Positions 7,107 through 18,252 of a stretch of 56,432 bases of DNA are shown here, in pieces. The stretch is from Acidimicrobiales bacterium. Lineage in GTDB: Bacteria > Actinomycetota > Acidimicrobiia > Acidimicrobiales > Iamiaceae. Below the pieces are notes generated by a model that worked only from the letters and a program-made list of their open reading frames with translations, made no database searches and was not told where the DNA came from. The stretch lies in contig JAUJOW010000005.1 of the NCBI GenBank assembly GCA_030447445.1, positions 39,621 to 96,052 of the forward strand. The letters run 5' to 3'. Made by a program: the position numbers and the translations under genes. Numbering within the stretch: position 1 is the stretch's first letter; every line of letters begins with the position of its first letter.

Positions 7107-9817
7107 ATGCCCCTCGCTCCCGCCGACCGATCGTTGCTCGACCCGGAGTCCCTGGCTGCGCACAGCTTCGCCACCGGGTTCCGGGGCTATGACCAGGACG
7201 AGGTCCGGCGGTTCCTCGGCCAGGTGGCCGACGCCGTGGGCCGGCTGCTCGAGGCCCAGGCTGGGCTCGAACGACGACTGACGGCGGCCGAGTCCAGGGC
7301 CGCTGCGCCCCGTCCCTTCGACGAGGCGGAGCTGGCCGCCGCGCTCGGTGAGGAGACGGCCCAGGTGCTCGTGGCCGCCCGCCAGGCGGCGACGGACATC
7401 CGGGCCAAGGCCGAGCAGGGCGCGGCCAGGCTGCTCGAGGAGGCGGCCAACGAGGCGGCGGCCAGGCGCCGAGCAGCCGACGAGCATGCCGCCAAGGAGC
7501 GGGCGGCGGTGGCCGAGCTCCGCCGCACCGCCGAGGCCGAGCTGGCGGCCCGACGCCGCGAATCCGAGGCGCAGGCGGCTGAGTTCGAGCGGGCGGCCGA
7601 GGCCGCCGCTGCGGAGGTGCGGTCGGCCGCCGCCGCCGACGTCGAGCGACTGCTCAACGACGCTCGAGCCGACGCCGACGCTCGCCGGGCCGACGCCGCC
7701 GCCGCCGCCGCCGCCGCCCGGTCCACGGCCGACGCCGAGATCGGCCAACGCCGGGCCGAAGCCGAGGCGCTCCTGGTCGCCCGATCCGAGGAGGCTGAGC
7801 GGGAGGCCGAGCGGATCAGGGCCAGCGCCGAGGAGGAGCGGAGGGCGGCCGTGGCCGACGCCGAGGCGCAGCGGGAGGCGGCCACGGAGGAGGGCCGGGC
7901 CATGGTCGACGAGGCCCAGCTCGTGCGAGAGCGGGTCCTGAAGGACCTGGCCCGGCGTCGCCGCACCGCCCGGGGCCAGCTGGAGCAGCTTCGAGTGGCC
8001 CGAGAGCGGCTGCTCGAGGCCTACGAGGTCGTCCGTCGCACCCTCGACGAGGCCACCGGTGAGCTACGCGTCGCCTTGCCCGAGGCCCGCCTGGCCGCCG
8101 AGGAGGTCGGCCGCCGAGCCGAGGCCGAACCAGAGGTGTCGGTCGACGACCTCGAGACCGAGCTCGAGATGGCCAGAGCCGCCGGGCTGCCGATCGTCAT
8201 GGTCGACGACCGGTCACCCGATCCCGTTCCCCCCCACCACGACGTGTCCGAGGACCAGCCGGTCAGTGACGGCGCCGAGGAAGCCGGTCCCCGCATCGAG
8301 ACCGACGCTGAGACCGACGGTGGGACCGACACCGAGCCCGATCCCGACGCCGCCGTCGACGTCATCCCCGAGGCCGGGGCCGTTCCCGACGTGCGCATCG
8401 TCGGTGCCGTGGTCGCCGGCGAAGCGGTCGGATCGGTGCCGGCCGATCCCGGCTCCCCCGGGTCGGAGGCCGTCGCCTCGGACGATGGCACCTCGATCGG
8501 CGAGCCCGAGCCCATCACGGCCGACGTCGAGGTTCGAGGGGACATCGCTACGCCGGATGAGCCCCTGCCGGCCGGGCCGTCGGAGGCGGCGGACCCCTCG
8601 GAGCTTCCCGATGGCACCCCGGCCGGCCCAGAGCCAGAGCCCACAGGTCCCGCCCCCGAGCTCCCGGCTGAGCGCGTGCCGGCCGACGAGGGCCCGGAGC
8701 TCGAGGCACCGGCCGTCGCGCCGGTGTCGACCCCACCGGTGCCTGCCGACGAGCCCGCGGCTGGCCCCGTCGCCCCGAGTGCCGACACCCCGGTGGCGAC
8801 ATCGGAGGAGGGGACGGCGCCCGGGTCGGTGCTCGACGACGAGAGCGGCTCGGAGTCCGAGATCCCGGGCCCGACCGCAGTGCCGCCGGTCGACGAGCCA
8901 GCGCCGGACGAGCCTGGCGACCCCGATGCAGGATCACCGGAACGGTCGGGCCAACCGCACGACGAGGCGGCGGTGCGGGCCGAGGTCGACGCCCTCTTCG
9001 CTCGCATCCGGGCCTCGCGGGAAGCCGGCACGGCGGGGGTGCCCACCACCGATCCGGTCGAGTCGGTTCAGGAGGCCCCGACCGGGATCGACGTCGACGA
9101 GCCCGACCCGGAGGCGTCGAACCAGGCCGACCCCTCTGGCCACGGGTTGGTCAGCCTGCTCGAGCGGCGCGACGCCGCCATCGAAGAGGCCGAGCATCGC
9201 CTGGCCCGCCGGCTCAAGCGGGTCCTTGCCGACGAACAGAGCGCCGTGCTCGACACCGTGCGCCGCTCTCGCTCCTGCCCCGCTTCGACGAGGTGCTCCC
9301 ATCGCCGTCCGACCACGTCGCCACCTACGTCGAGGCCGCTCGTGACGACCTGACGGCGGCAGCCGAGGCCGGGGCCGACTTCGCCGAAGGGTCACCACCT
9401 GCCGGCGGTGTCCGTGGGGACGACCTCGCTGCCGACCTGGCCGACGAGCTCACCGGCCGGCTTCGCACCCGGCTCGAACGCTGCTTCGTCGACGCCGAGG
9501 CCGGCGACGGCGACGGCGGTGACGAGGAGGAGCTCACCAACCGGATCCGGGCCTGCTACCGAGAATGGAAGACCACCCAGATCACCGAGGTGGCCCGCCA
9601 CGTCGTGCTGGCGGCGTTCAACCGAGGCCAGTACGACGCCCTACCGGCCGGCTCCCTGCTGCAGTGGGTGATCGACGACAGCGGCCAGCCGTGTCCCGAC
9701 GCCGAGGACAACGCCTTGGCCGGGGCCGTGGGCAAGGGTGACCCCTTCCCGACGGGACACTGCCGTCCACCGGCCCACCCCGGCTGCCGCTGCCTGGTGG
9801 TACCTGCTCGTCAGTAG
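7107..9817 (+). pseudogene. DivIVA-domain coiled-coil protein with phage-head-morphogenesis-like C-terminus, one apparent frameshift
   Basis: The N-terminus carries a DivIVA signature (FRGYDQDEVRRFLGQV), then a long Ala/Glu/Arg coiled coil (about residues 45-350), an acidic Pro-rich linker (about 370-640) and a helical region. The first frame runs to 9353, but coding sense leaves it at about 9267-9272 (after LDTVRR) and continues two bases over as SLLPRFDEVLPSPSDH to a stop at 9817. Together this is about 900 residues. The end, with a Cys in SGQPCPDAEDN and then FPTGHCRPPAHPGCRC, resembles the Zn-binding tail of SPP1 gp7/Mu F-type head morphogenesis proteins. DivIVA proteins mark curved membrane and polar growth sites. 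Whether the indel is real or a sequencing error is open; the combination of domains is unusual. Confidence 0.75.
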
Positions 9818-9828
9818 GCTCCGCCCAC
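9815..9828 (+). promoter_or_regulatory. TAGGCT -10 box for a leaderless start
   Basis: TAGGCT at 9815-9820 is 8 nt before the ATG at 9829. It overlaps the stop codon of the DivIVA reading frame, so UPF0182 can be transcribed on its own. This supports 9829 rather than the ATG at 9847. Confidence 0.55.
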
Positions 9829-12800
9829 ATGCGGCCCCCCACCGACATGCCTCGTCGCCCCCGCCGCACCAAGGAGTCGTCCCGTCGAGGCCGGGGTGTC
9901 CTCGTGGCCGCCCTCGTGGTGGCCTTCCTGCTCATCACGTCGCTGCGGGGGATCGCCGGCTTCTACACCGACTACCTGTGGTTCGACTCGCTCGACCTCG
10001 GCAGCGTGTGGCGGGGAGTTCTCGGCGCCAAGACCGCGCTCGCGCTGATCTTCACGGCCGTCTTCTTCGTCCTCATGTGGACCAACCTGCTGCTCGCCGA
10101 CCGCATCGCTCCCAGGTTCCGCCCGGCTGGCCCCGAAGAGGAGTTCATCGAGCGCTACCACGAGCTCGTCGGCCGCAGGGCCGGCCTGTTGCGGACCGGT
10201 GTGTCGCTCCTCATCGCGCTGATCGCCGGGGTCGGGGTGTCGTCCCAGTGGCAGTCGTGGATCCTGTTCACCAACCGCGTGGACTTCGGTGAGACCGACG
10301 CCACCTTCCACACCGACATCGGTTTCTACGTCTTCCAGCTGCCCTTCCTGCGCTTCGTGTCCCAGTGGTTGTTCTCGTCGCTGATCGTCGTCCTCATCGC
10401 CACCGTCATCGCCCACTACCTGAACGGCGGCATCCGGGTGCAGACGACCGGCGAGCGGGTCACCCCGCAGGTGAAGGTCCACGTGTCGGTGCTGCTGGCC
10501 CTCCTGTCGCTCGTCAAGGCCGGCCAGTACTGGCTCGACCGCTACGAGCTCGTCTTCTCCACCCGAGGAACCGTCGACGGCGCCACCTACACCGACGTCA
10601 ACGTCCAGCTCACCTCCATCTACCTGCTGATCGCCATCTCCCTGTTCGCCCTGGTCCTGTTCCTCGTGAACATCCGGCGCCGCGGGTGGGTGCTGCCGGT
10701 CATCGCCGTCGGTCTGTGGGGCCTCGTGGCCGTGCTGGCCGGCGAGGCCGTGCCGGCGTTCGTGCAGCGGTTCCGGGTGCAACCGGCCGAGTCGGCCAAG
10801 GAGGCGCCCTACATCGCCAACAACATCGCCGCCACCCGGGCGGCGCTCGATCTGCGCCTCAGCGACGATGTCGAGGTCAAGCAGTTCGCCGCTGACGGGG
10901 AGCTCACCGGCACCGACCTCATGGACAACGTCAACACCGTCGAGAACATCCGGTTGTGGGATCCCGAGGTCATCAGGACCGTGTTCGAGCGGACCCAGGG
11001 CAGCGGGCTGCGACCGTTCTACGGCATCAGCGACGTCGACGTCGATCGCTACGAGATCAACGGTGAGGTCGTGCAGGTCAACGTGGCCGCCCGGGAGTTG
11101 GCGTCGGAAGGTGTGCCGCAGAAGTCGTGGGAGGCGCTGCACCTGACCTACACACACGGCTACGGTGCCGTCCTGTCACCGACCAACGCCCGCACGGCTG
11201 GCGGCCAGCCGGAGCTCTCGCTCCAGGACGTGCCGGTGCGATCCAGCGAGGGTGCCCCGTCCATCGAGCAGGCGGCGATCTACATCGGCGAGGGCCAGAC
11301 CGGCTACGTCATCACCAACTCGGGCGTGCCCGAGATCGACTTCCAGGACGAGGAGGGCACCACCCAGCGGACCTCCTATGAGGGCAAGGACGGCATCCCC
11401 CTCGACAGCGTCTGGCGTCGAATCGCCTTCTCGGCCCGTTTCGGCGACATCGATCCGCTGATCTCGAGCAACGTCGACTCCGACTCCAAGATCTTGATCC
11501 AGCGCGACGTCAGGGAGCGGCTGCAGACGGCGGCCCCGTTCCTCGCCTTCGACTCGGACCCCTACCCCGTGGTGATCGGCGGGCGGGTCCAGTGGTTGGT
11601 CGACGCGTACACGACCACCCAGCACTACCCCAACGCGCAGCGAGCGGAGACCATCGACCTGCCGAGTTCGAGCGGGCTCAACCGCCGGTTCAACTACGTT
11701 CGCAACTCGGTCAAGGCCGCCGTCGACGCCTACGACGGCACCATCGCCTTGTACGTGATCGACGACACCGACCCGTTGGTGCGGGCCTACCGCAAGGCCT
11801 TCCCCGAGCTGTTCACCGATGGCGACGAGGTACCCGCCGAGCTCGAGCGGCACTTCCGCTACCCGGAGGACCTGTTCCGGGTGCAGACGACGATGTGGGG
11901 CCGCTACCACACGAGCGACCCGGTCGACTTCTACAACCGCAACGACGAGTGGAACGTCGCCCCCGACCCCGAACTGCAGCCGGCCGAGCAGCCGGTCGGG
12001 GTGTCGACCTCGACCACCGGCCAGCAGTCGACCAACGTGAGCAACCAGCAGGCCGATCGGATCGACCCCTACTACCTGCAGATGCGGCTGCCTGGCGAGG
12101 AGGAGGAGACGTTCCTCATCCTGCGGCCCTTCGTGCCCTCGTCCCGGGCCAACACCTCCCGGGGGCTGACCGCGTTCATGGTGGCCAAGAGCGATCCCGA
12201 CGACTACGGCACCCTCGAGAGCTTCAAGATGCCATCGAGCCGCCTCCCGGCGGGTCCCCAGAACGTGGCCTCGGCCATCAACGCCGACACCGAGGTCTCA
12301 CGCGAGCTGACGCTGTTGTGCCAGCAGACCTCCCAGTGCCCCAAGACGAACCTGCTGGTCATCCCCATCGAGCAGTCGCTGCTGTACGTGCGTCCCCTGT
12401 ACATCGAGTCCGAGGCCAACCCGGTGCCCCAGCTGGCTCGGGTGATCGTCGCCTTCGAGCGTCCGGGCGGCAACATCGAGGTCCAGATCGCCGACACCCT
12501 CGACGATGCCCTGACCAAGCTGTTCGGCACGTCGCCCGGCACGCTCGAGGAGCCACCGCCGCCCGATGAGGCCGACTCGCCCGGTACCGAGGACGCTGAG
12601 CCCGACCCGGAGCCGGACCCCGAACCGCCACCATCGCCGGACGAGACCGCCCTGATCGTCGACATCGAGACCGCCTTCGACGCCGCCGAAGCCGCCCAAC
12701 GAGCCGGGGACTTCGCCACCTTCGCCGCCCAGATCGAAGAGGCCGAGCGCCTGTTCCGCCAGCTCGTGGCCCTGCGGGAGAACGGCACCGGCGGTACCGC

Positions 12801-12927
12801 CAGCCCCGACGGCTCCACGACCACCACGACGGCCCCCCCGCCGTCCACCACGAACCCGTCCCCGACCACGTCCCCGCCTCCCACCACCGCACCGACGACG
12901 ACGACCGCCCCCGAGGCCGAAGCCTGA
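9829..12927 (+). CDS. UPF0182 family integral membrane protein
   Basis: This 1032-residue protein has the full UPF0182 architecture: a basic N-terminus, about seven transmembrane helices in the first 300 residues (for example VAALVVAFLLITSLRGIAGF), then a large extracytoplasmic domain with conserved blocks such as PYIANNIAATRAALDL, ARELASEGVPQKSWEALHLT and the Gly/Tyr-rich region around 560. The biochemical role of the family is not established. The extreme C-terminus (about 905-1032) adds an acidic Pro stretch, a short helical segment and a Thr/Pro-rich tail, as is common for surface-exposed actinobacterial proteins. It ends 50 bp before tRNA-fMet. Confidence 0.92.
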   Translation: MRPPTDMPRRPRRTKESSRRGRGVLVAALVVAFLLITSLRGIAGFYTDYLWFDSLDLGSVWRGVLGAKTALALIFTAVFFVLMWTNLLLADRIAPRFRPAGPEEEFIERYHELVGRRAGLLRTGVSLLIALIAGVGVSSQWQSWILFTNRVDFGETDATFHTDIGFYVFQLPFLRFVSQWLFSSLIVVLIATVIAHYLNGGIRVQTTGERVTPQVKVHVSVLLALLSLVKAGQYWLDRYELVFSTRGTVDGATYTDVNVQLTSIYLLIAISLFALVLFLVNIRRRGWVLPVIAVGLWGLVAVLAGEAVPAFVQRFRVQPAESAKEAPYIANNIAATRAALDLRLSDDVEVKQFAADGELTGTDLMDNVNTVENIRLWDPEVIRTVFERTQGSGLRPFYGISDVDVDRYEINGEVVQVNVAARELASEGVPQKSWEALHLTYTHGYGAVLSPTNARTAGGQPELSLQDVPVRSSEGAPSIEQAAIYIGEGQTGYVITNSGVPEIDFQDEEGTTQRTSYEGKDGIPLDSVWRRIAFSARFGDIDPLISSNVDSDSKILIQRDVRERLQTAAPFLAFDSDPYPVVIGGRVQWLVDAYTTTQHYPNAQRAETIDLPSSSGLNRRFNYVRNSVKAAVDAYDGTIALYVIDDTDPLVRAYRKAFPELFTDGDEVPAELERHFRYPEDLFRVQTTMWGRYHTSDPVDFYNRNDEWNVAPDPELQPAEQPVGVSTSTTGQQSTNVSNQQADRIDPYYLQMRLPGEEEETFLILRPFVPSSRANTSRGLTAFMVAKSDPDDYGTLESFKMPSSRLPAGPQNVASAINADTEVSRELTLLCQQTSQCPKTNLLVIPIEQSLLYVRPLYIESEANPVPQLARVIVAFERPGGNIEVQIADTLDDALTKLFGTSPGTLEEPPPPDEADSPGTEDAEPDPEPDPEPPPSPDETALIVDIETAFDAAEAAQRAGDFATFAAQIEEAERLFRQLVALRENGTGGTASPDGSTTTTTAPPPSTTNPSPTTSPPPTTAPTTTTAPEAEA

Positions 12928-12937
12928 CCACCACCGA

Positions 12938-12966
12938 TTGGCGCCTCCGGAGCCCACTGGTATGGT
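12938..12966 (+). promoter_or_regulatory. sigma70-type promoter of tRNA-fMet
   Basis: TTGGCG at 12938-12943, a 17-bp spacer and TATGGT at 12961-12966. The predicted start near 12973 leaves a leader of about 5 nt before the mature tRNA 5' end. Confidence 0.7.
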
Positions 12967-12977
12967 GGCCGTTACGC

Positions 12978-13054
<77 letters not shown>

Positions 13055-13073
13055 ACGAAACCGCAGGTCAGGC

Positions 13074-13090
13074 CCGGTCCTTAGGACCGG
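13074..13090. terminator. possible weak terminator hairpin after tRNA-fMet
   Basis: CCGGTCC-TTA-GGACCGG forms a perfect 7-bp stem with a 3-nt loop 20 nt after the tRNA. No T tract follows, so intrinsic termination is uncertain. Confidence 0.4.
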
Positions 13091-13182
13091 CCCACTTGCT
13101 GTCCGGTTCGTGCAGTCGTTCGTCGATAGCGCGGTTGCTGCTGGCCTGGCGTTGTGCGGACCCGTTCATGCTGGACACCGTG

Positions 13183-14638
13183 GCCCCGGTAGCTGGCTGT
13201 CACTTTCGGGACGCGGCCTCGGTACCTGGGCGACACCGGCCCCGGTACCTACCTGACACCCGAGGTCCACCATCTGGTGGTCGCCACCTCCTTCGCTGTA
13301 GGTCGTCCGCGCCCGCAGATCCGGAGGAGGCCGTCGATGCTCGTGGAGTTGGGCCTGGTGGAACAGCGCTATCAGGCGGTGCTGGAGGTGCTCAACGACG
13401 GGGCCACGGTCACCGACGTGGCCCGTCGCTCTGGGGTGGCTCGCCAGACCGTGCAGGCCTGGCTGCGGAGCTACGCCGCCGAGGGGCTGCGAGGGTTGGC
13501 CGACCGCAGCTCACGGCCCCGGTCCTACCCGCACCAGATGCCCCCCGAGCTCGAGGCTCGGATCGTCGAGATGCGCCGGACCCATCCCGGCTGGGGGCCC
13601 CGCACCATCCTGTACTGGCTCGAGCAGGAGGGCACCTCGCCACTGCCGGGGCGCACGTCGGTGGAGCGCTGCCTGGTCCGCCACGGCCTGGTCACTCCCG
13701 GGCCCGCTCCCAGCGCTTGTAGTCGGGACGTGGCCCGGGTCACCACCCGGGCCGCCCGGTGTGCGACGCCCTGGAGGCGGCCATGGCCGCCCACGGGGTG
13801 CCCGAGGTGATCCTGACCGACAACGGCAAGGTCTTCACCGCCCGCTTCGGGCCCGGCCCGGGACCGGTGCGCTTCGACCGGATCTGCACCAACAACGGGA
13901 TCACCCACATCCTGACCGCCCCCCGCTCGCCCACCACCACCGGCAAGGTCGAGCGCTGGCACAAGACCCTGCGGGCCGAGTTCCTCGACGGCAAGGTCTT
14001 CGCCTCGCTGGCCGACGCCCAGGCCCAGCTCGAGGCTTGGGTGGCCCACTACAACCACGAGCGGCCCCACCAGTCCATCGGTCGGGTCCCGCCGATCGAG
14101 CGGTTCCGGCTGGCGGCAGTCGAGCCCGGACCTGCTGCGCCCGAGGTGGGCGACCCCGAAGCCAGCGAGCCGGTGACGACCCGACGGGTGAGCAGCGCCG
14201 GCACCATCAGCTTCGCCACCGCGACCTACAAGGTCGGCGTGTGGCTGGCCGGCCAGAGCGTCGAGGTGACCTGCGAGGGCGGCCTGGTCCAGCTCCACCA
14301 TCGCGGCGTGCTCGTCGCCACCCATGCCCGGCGCCCACCCCGTCGACAAGCAACTCGGGGGCCTCCAGCGAGGACGGAGGCTCCCCCCGTCACCCAGGTC
14401 GGCGACCGCCGCCTCGGTGACCCGCAAGGTCGACTCCTCGGGCAATGTCTGCTTCGCCGGCACCAACTACCGGGTCGGCGCCACGTACCGGCGCCGCCAG
14501 GTGCAGGTCGCCGTGGTCGGCGACACCGTCGAGATCAGTCTGGGCAACGAGATGACCAGCGTCGTCCCGAGAACGCTGAGGATGTGGCCGCCGATGTACA
14601 GGGACGGGTTCCGAGGTGGCTCGCCGGCTCCGGCATGA
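13183..14638 (+). mobile_element. decayed IS481-family insertion sequence
   Basis: This spans three related 21-22-bp units upstream (13183-13203, 13216-13237 and 13239-13260, each GCCYCGGTA..GACACC-like) and a transposase reading frame that is broken at least twice. Read on the minus strand the units resemble TGTCAGGTACCGGGGC-type ends of actinobacterial IS481 elements (recalled, not searched). No matching right end is visible after 14560, where transposase homology stops abruptly, so the element is probably truncated on that side. No target-site duplication was identified. Confidence 0.7.
13337..14638 (+). pseudogene. IS481-family transposase, internal deletion and frameshifts
   Basis: Starts at ATG 13337 behind GGAGGAGG. 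The N-terminal HTH segment (VTDVARRSGVARQTVQAWL) runs to about 13715. The part that normally holds the first catalytic Asp, about 60-70 residues, is missing. Coding resumes in another frame at 13759 with AMAAHGVPEVILTDNGKVF (second Asp) and SPTTTGKVERWHKTLRAEF (the Glu). The C-terminal beta domain continues to about 14335, then shifts frame (an extra C near 14327) to VTRKVDSSGNVCFAGTNYRV, and family similarity ends near 14560. With one of the DDE residues deleted it cannot be an active transposase. Confidence 0.85.
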
Positions 14639-14700
14639 GGCACACGCCCCGAGAAGACCACGTCGGTCGGCGACTTCCTGCAAACTGGTAGTCTGCCAGA

Positions 14701-14723
14701 TCTAGACTCACTCCAGACGTTGG
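14701..14723 (+). promoter_or_regulatory. FurA-type operator upstream of fur
   Basis: TCTAGACTCACTCCAGA at 14701-14717 closely matches the FurA/FurS operator described upstream of furA-katG in mycobacteria and Streptomyces, recalled as TCTTGACTnATTCCAGA. It lies 3 bp before a TAGGCT -10 box, so a bound repressor would cover the -35 region and block transcription (autoregulation). Confidence 0.65.
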
Positions 14724-14726
14724 CGT

Positions 14727-14738
14727 TAGGCTTCCGGC
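14727..14738 (+). promoter_or_regulatory. TAGGCT -10 box, leaderless fur start
   Basis: TAGGCT at 14727-14732 is 6 nt before the GTG at 14739. There is no Shine-Dalgarno sequence. Confidence 0.55.
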
Positions 14739-15188
14739 GTGTCCATGGAGACATCCGGTGACAACGATGCGCTTCTCCGCCGGCATGGCCTGCAGGTCAC
14801 GGCCCAGCGTCTGGCTGTTCTGCGGGCGGTGTCCGGCCGACCGCACCGCACGGCAGACGACATCGACAAGGTCGTGCGGGCCGAGATCGGTGCCATCTCA
14901 CGCCAGGCGGTGTACGACGCCCTCGGCATCCTCACCGACAAGGGCCTCGTCCGGCGCATCCAGCCCGCCGGGTCGCCGGCTCGTTACGAGGATCGGGTTG
15001 GCGACAACCACCACCATCTCATCTGCCGAACCTGCAGCCGGATGGTCGACGTCGACTGTGCGGTGGGCTACACCCCGTGCCTGACGGCCGCCGACGACTC
15101 GGCCTACGAGATCGACGAAGCCGAGGTCGTCTACTGGGGCCGATGTCCCGAGTGTGTCGCGGCGACTTCTGCCGCGTCCGGCGGCTGA
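14739..15188 (+). CDS. furA: Fur-family transcriptional repressor (FurA type)
   Basis: A protein of 149 residues: an N-terminal winged helix ([39 protein letters not shown]) and a dimerisation domain with [12 protein letters not shown] and a C-terminal CPEC. The two CxxC pairs are those of a structural zinc site. Fur proteins of this type, encoded directly before katG, repress the catalase-peroxidase gene and themselves in response to iron or peroxide. That order is preserved here: katG starts 110 bp downstream, and an operator matching the FurA box lies just upstream. The regulator is intact although katG is broken, so it may now only regulate itself or act elsewhere. GTG is chosen as the start by the leaderless -10 box. 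Confidence 0.9.
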   Translation: MSMETSGDNDALLRRHGLQVTAQRLAVLRAVSGRPHRTADDIDKVVRAEIGAISRQAVYDALGILTDKGLVRRIQPAGSPARYEDRVGDNHHHLICRTCSRMVDVDCAVGYTPCLTAADDSAYEIDEAEVVYWGRCPECVAATSAASGG

Positions 15189-15262
15189 AAGTGATACGCG
15201 GGTGCGACACCGGCTGGGCGATACAGCCTTGGATCCAGAGCTACCAACGTCAAGAGCAATGA

Positions 15263-17500
<2,238 letters not shown>

Positions 17501-17502
17501 CC

Positions 17503-17543
17503 CGGCTTGGTGCCCGGTTCATGCCGAACCGGTCACCAAGCCG
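17503..17543. terminator. strong bidirectional hairpin between katG remnant and mycothiol-type enzyme
   Basis: Nested arms CGGCTTGGTG/CACCAAGCCG and CCGGTTC/GAACCGG with one internal mismatch and a 5-nt ATGCC loop make a stem of about 17 pairs. It covers the stop of the minus-strand gene (17533). No long T tract is present, as is common in GC-rich actinobacteria. Confidence 0.7.
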
Positions 17544-18177
17544 TCCCATCTCGAGATCCCTTCAGGGTGGGGAGACCGGGACCGGCGAGCTGATCCAACC
17601 CGGGGCGGCGGCCGGTCAACGTGAGGAGGATCGCCGCCAGCGGCCCCCGGACGGGCTGGCCCACGCCACGCGCCCAGGACGCGTCGGTGGCTTCGATCCG
17701 GACGCCGTCGGCGCGCCGTCGAGCGTGGAACGGGAACGACATCGACCACACCCGGTCGGCGGCGGCGATCGCCGGCTCGCTCGGCATCGACTCTTCGATG
17801 CCGAGCGGGATGGCGATGTCCTGGGTGTGCACCAACACGTCGACGAGCGGGTCCTCGGGTCGAGTGCCCGGCGGACGGCGACGCACGTTGGCCACTCGCC
17901 GTAGATCCGACACCAGCTCTGCGGTCGACCGCTGTGAGCGCAGGCGGGCGTCGTGGGCGACGTAGCGGTTGAAGTTCCCCCCGGCGCGGGTGAGCCCGAT
18001 CATCGCGTTGAGCGGACGGACCCGCGTGGAGAGCGTGATGTGCGCGGCGACGTCGCGCACCCGCCAGCCGTCGCACAACGACGGCTGGTCCCACTGCCCC
18101 GGGGTCAGCGACTCGAGGAGATCGGCCAGCGACAGGCGCGCCGACTCGATCGACTTCCAAACCAGCTCACGCTCCAC
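17533..18177 (-). CDS. maleylpyruvate isomerase-type / DinB-like mycothiol-dependent metalloenzyme
   Basis: A 214-residue protein with an MDMPI N-terminal four-helix bundle: QPSLCDGWRVRDVAAHITLS and DPLVDVLVHTQDIAIPLG carry the three expected metal-binding positions (His, and His/Asp in the HTQD segment). The family uses mycothiol as thiol cofactor for isomerisation, conjugation or detoxification; the substrate is unknown. GTG at 18177 is selected by AGGAGG 8 nt upstream. The frame stays open far upstream only as antisense shadow. It is divergent from a PadR regulator with two palindromic operators between them, so this gene is the likely regulatory target. Confidence 0.82.
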   Translation of the reverse strand: MERELVWKSIESARLSLADLLESLTPGQWDQPSLCDGWRVRDVAAHITLSTRVRPLNAMIGLTRAGGNFNRYVAHDARLRSQRSTAELVSDLRRVANVRRRPPGTRPEDPLVDVLVHTQDIAIPLGIEESMPSEPAIAAADRVWSMSFPFHARRRADGVRIEATDASWARGVGQPVRGPLAAILLTLTGRRPGLDQLAGPGLPTLKGSRDGTAW

Positions 18178-18194
18178 GCCATTGCCTCCTGCAC

Positions 18195-18233
18195 ACTCCG
18201 ATACCGGAGTAGACTCTACTCCGACGCCGGAGT
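18195..18233. promoter_or_regulatory. twin palindromic operators between divergent genes (PadR-type)
   Basis: Two copies of ACTCCG-N4-CGGAGT lie at 18195-18210 and 18218-18233, 23 bp apart. They sit between the start of the mycothiol-type enzyme (18177) and PadR (18253) and end 8 bp before the PadR -10 box, so one regulator could repress both directions. Confidence 0.75.
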
Positions 18234-18240
18234 ACTTGTC

Positions 18241-18252
18241 TAGGCTCGCGGC
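18241..18252 (+). promoter_or_regulatory. TAGGCT -10 box, leaderless PadR start
   Basis: TAGGCT at 18241-18246 is 6 nt before the GTG at 18253 and directly follows the second operator palindrome. Confidence 0.55.

Noticed and set aside
6357-7748. 463-residue minus-strand open frame over the lipoprotein and DivIVA genes
   Set aside because: Composition is that of a GC-rich shadow frame, and both sense genes are well supported.
9267-9272. Programmed ribosomal frameshift in the DivIVA-like gene
   Set aside because: No slippery heptamer or downstream pseudoknot-like structure is evident; an ordinary indel is simpler.
9811-11157. 448-residue minus-strand frame opposite UPF0182
   Set aside because: Shadow frame; UPF0182 has strong family blocks and membrane helices.
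13074-13090. tRNA-linked integrase attachment site
   Set aside because: The hairpin is not a copy of the tRNA 3' end, and no integrase gene or duplicated tRNA segment is visible.
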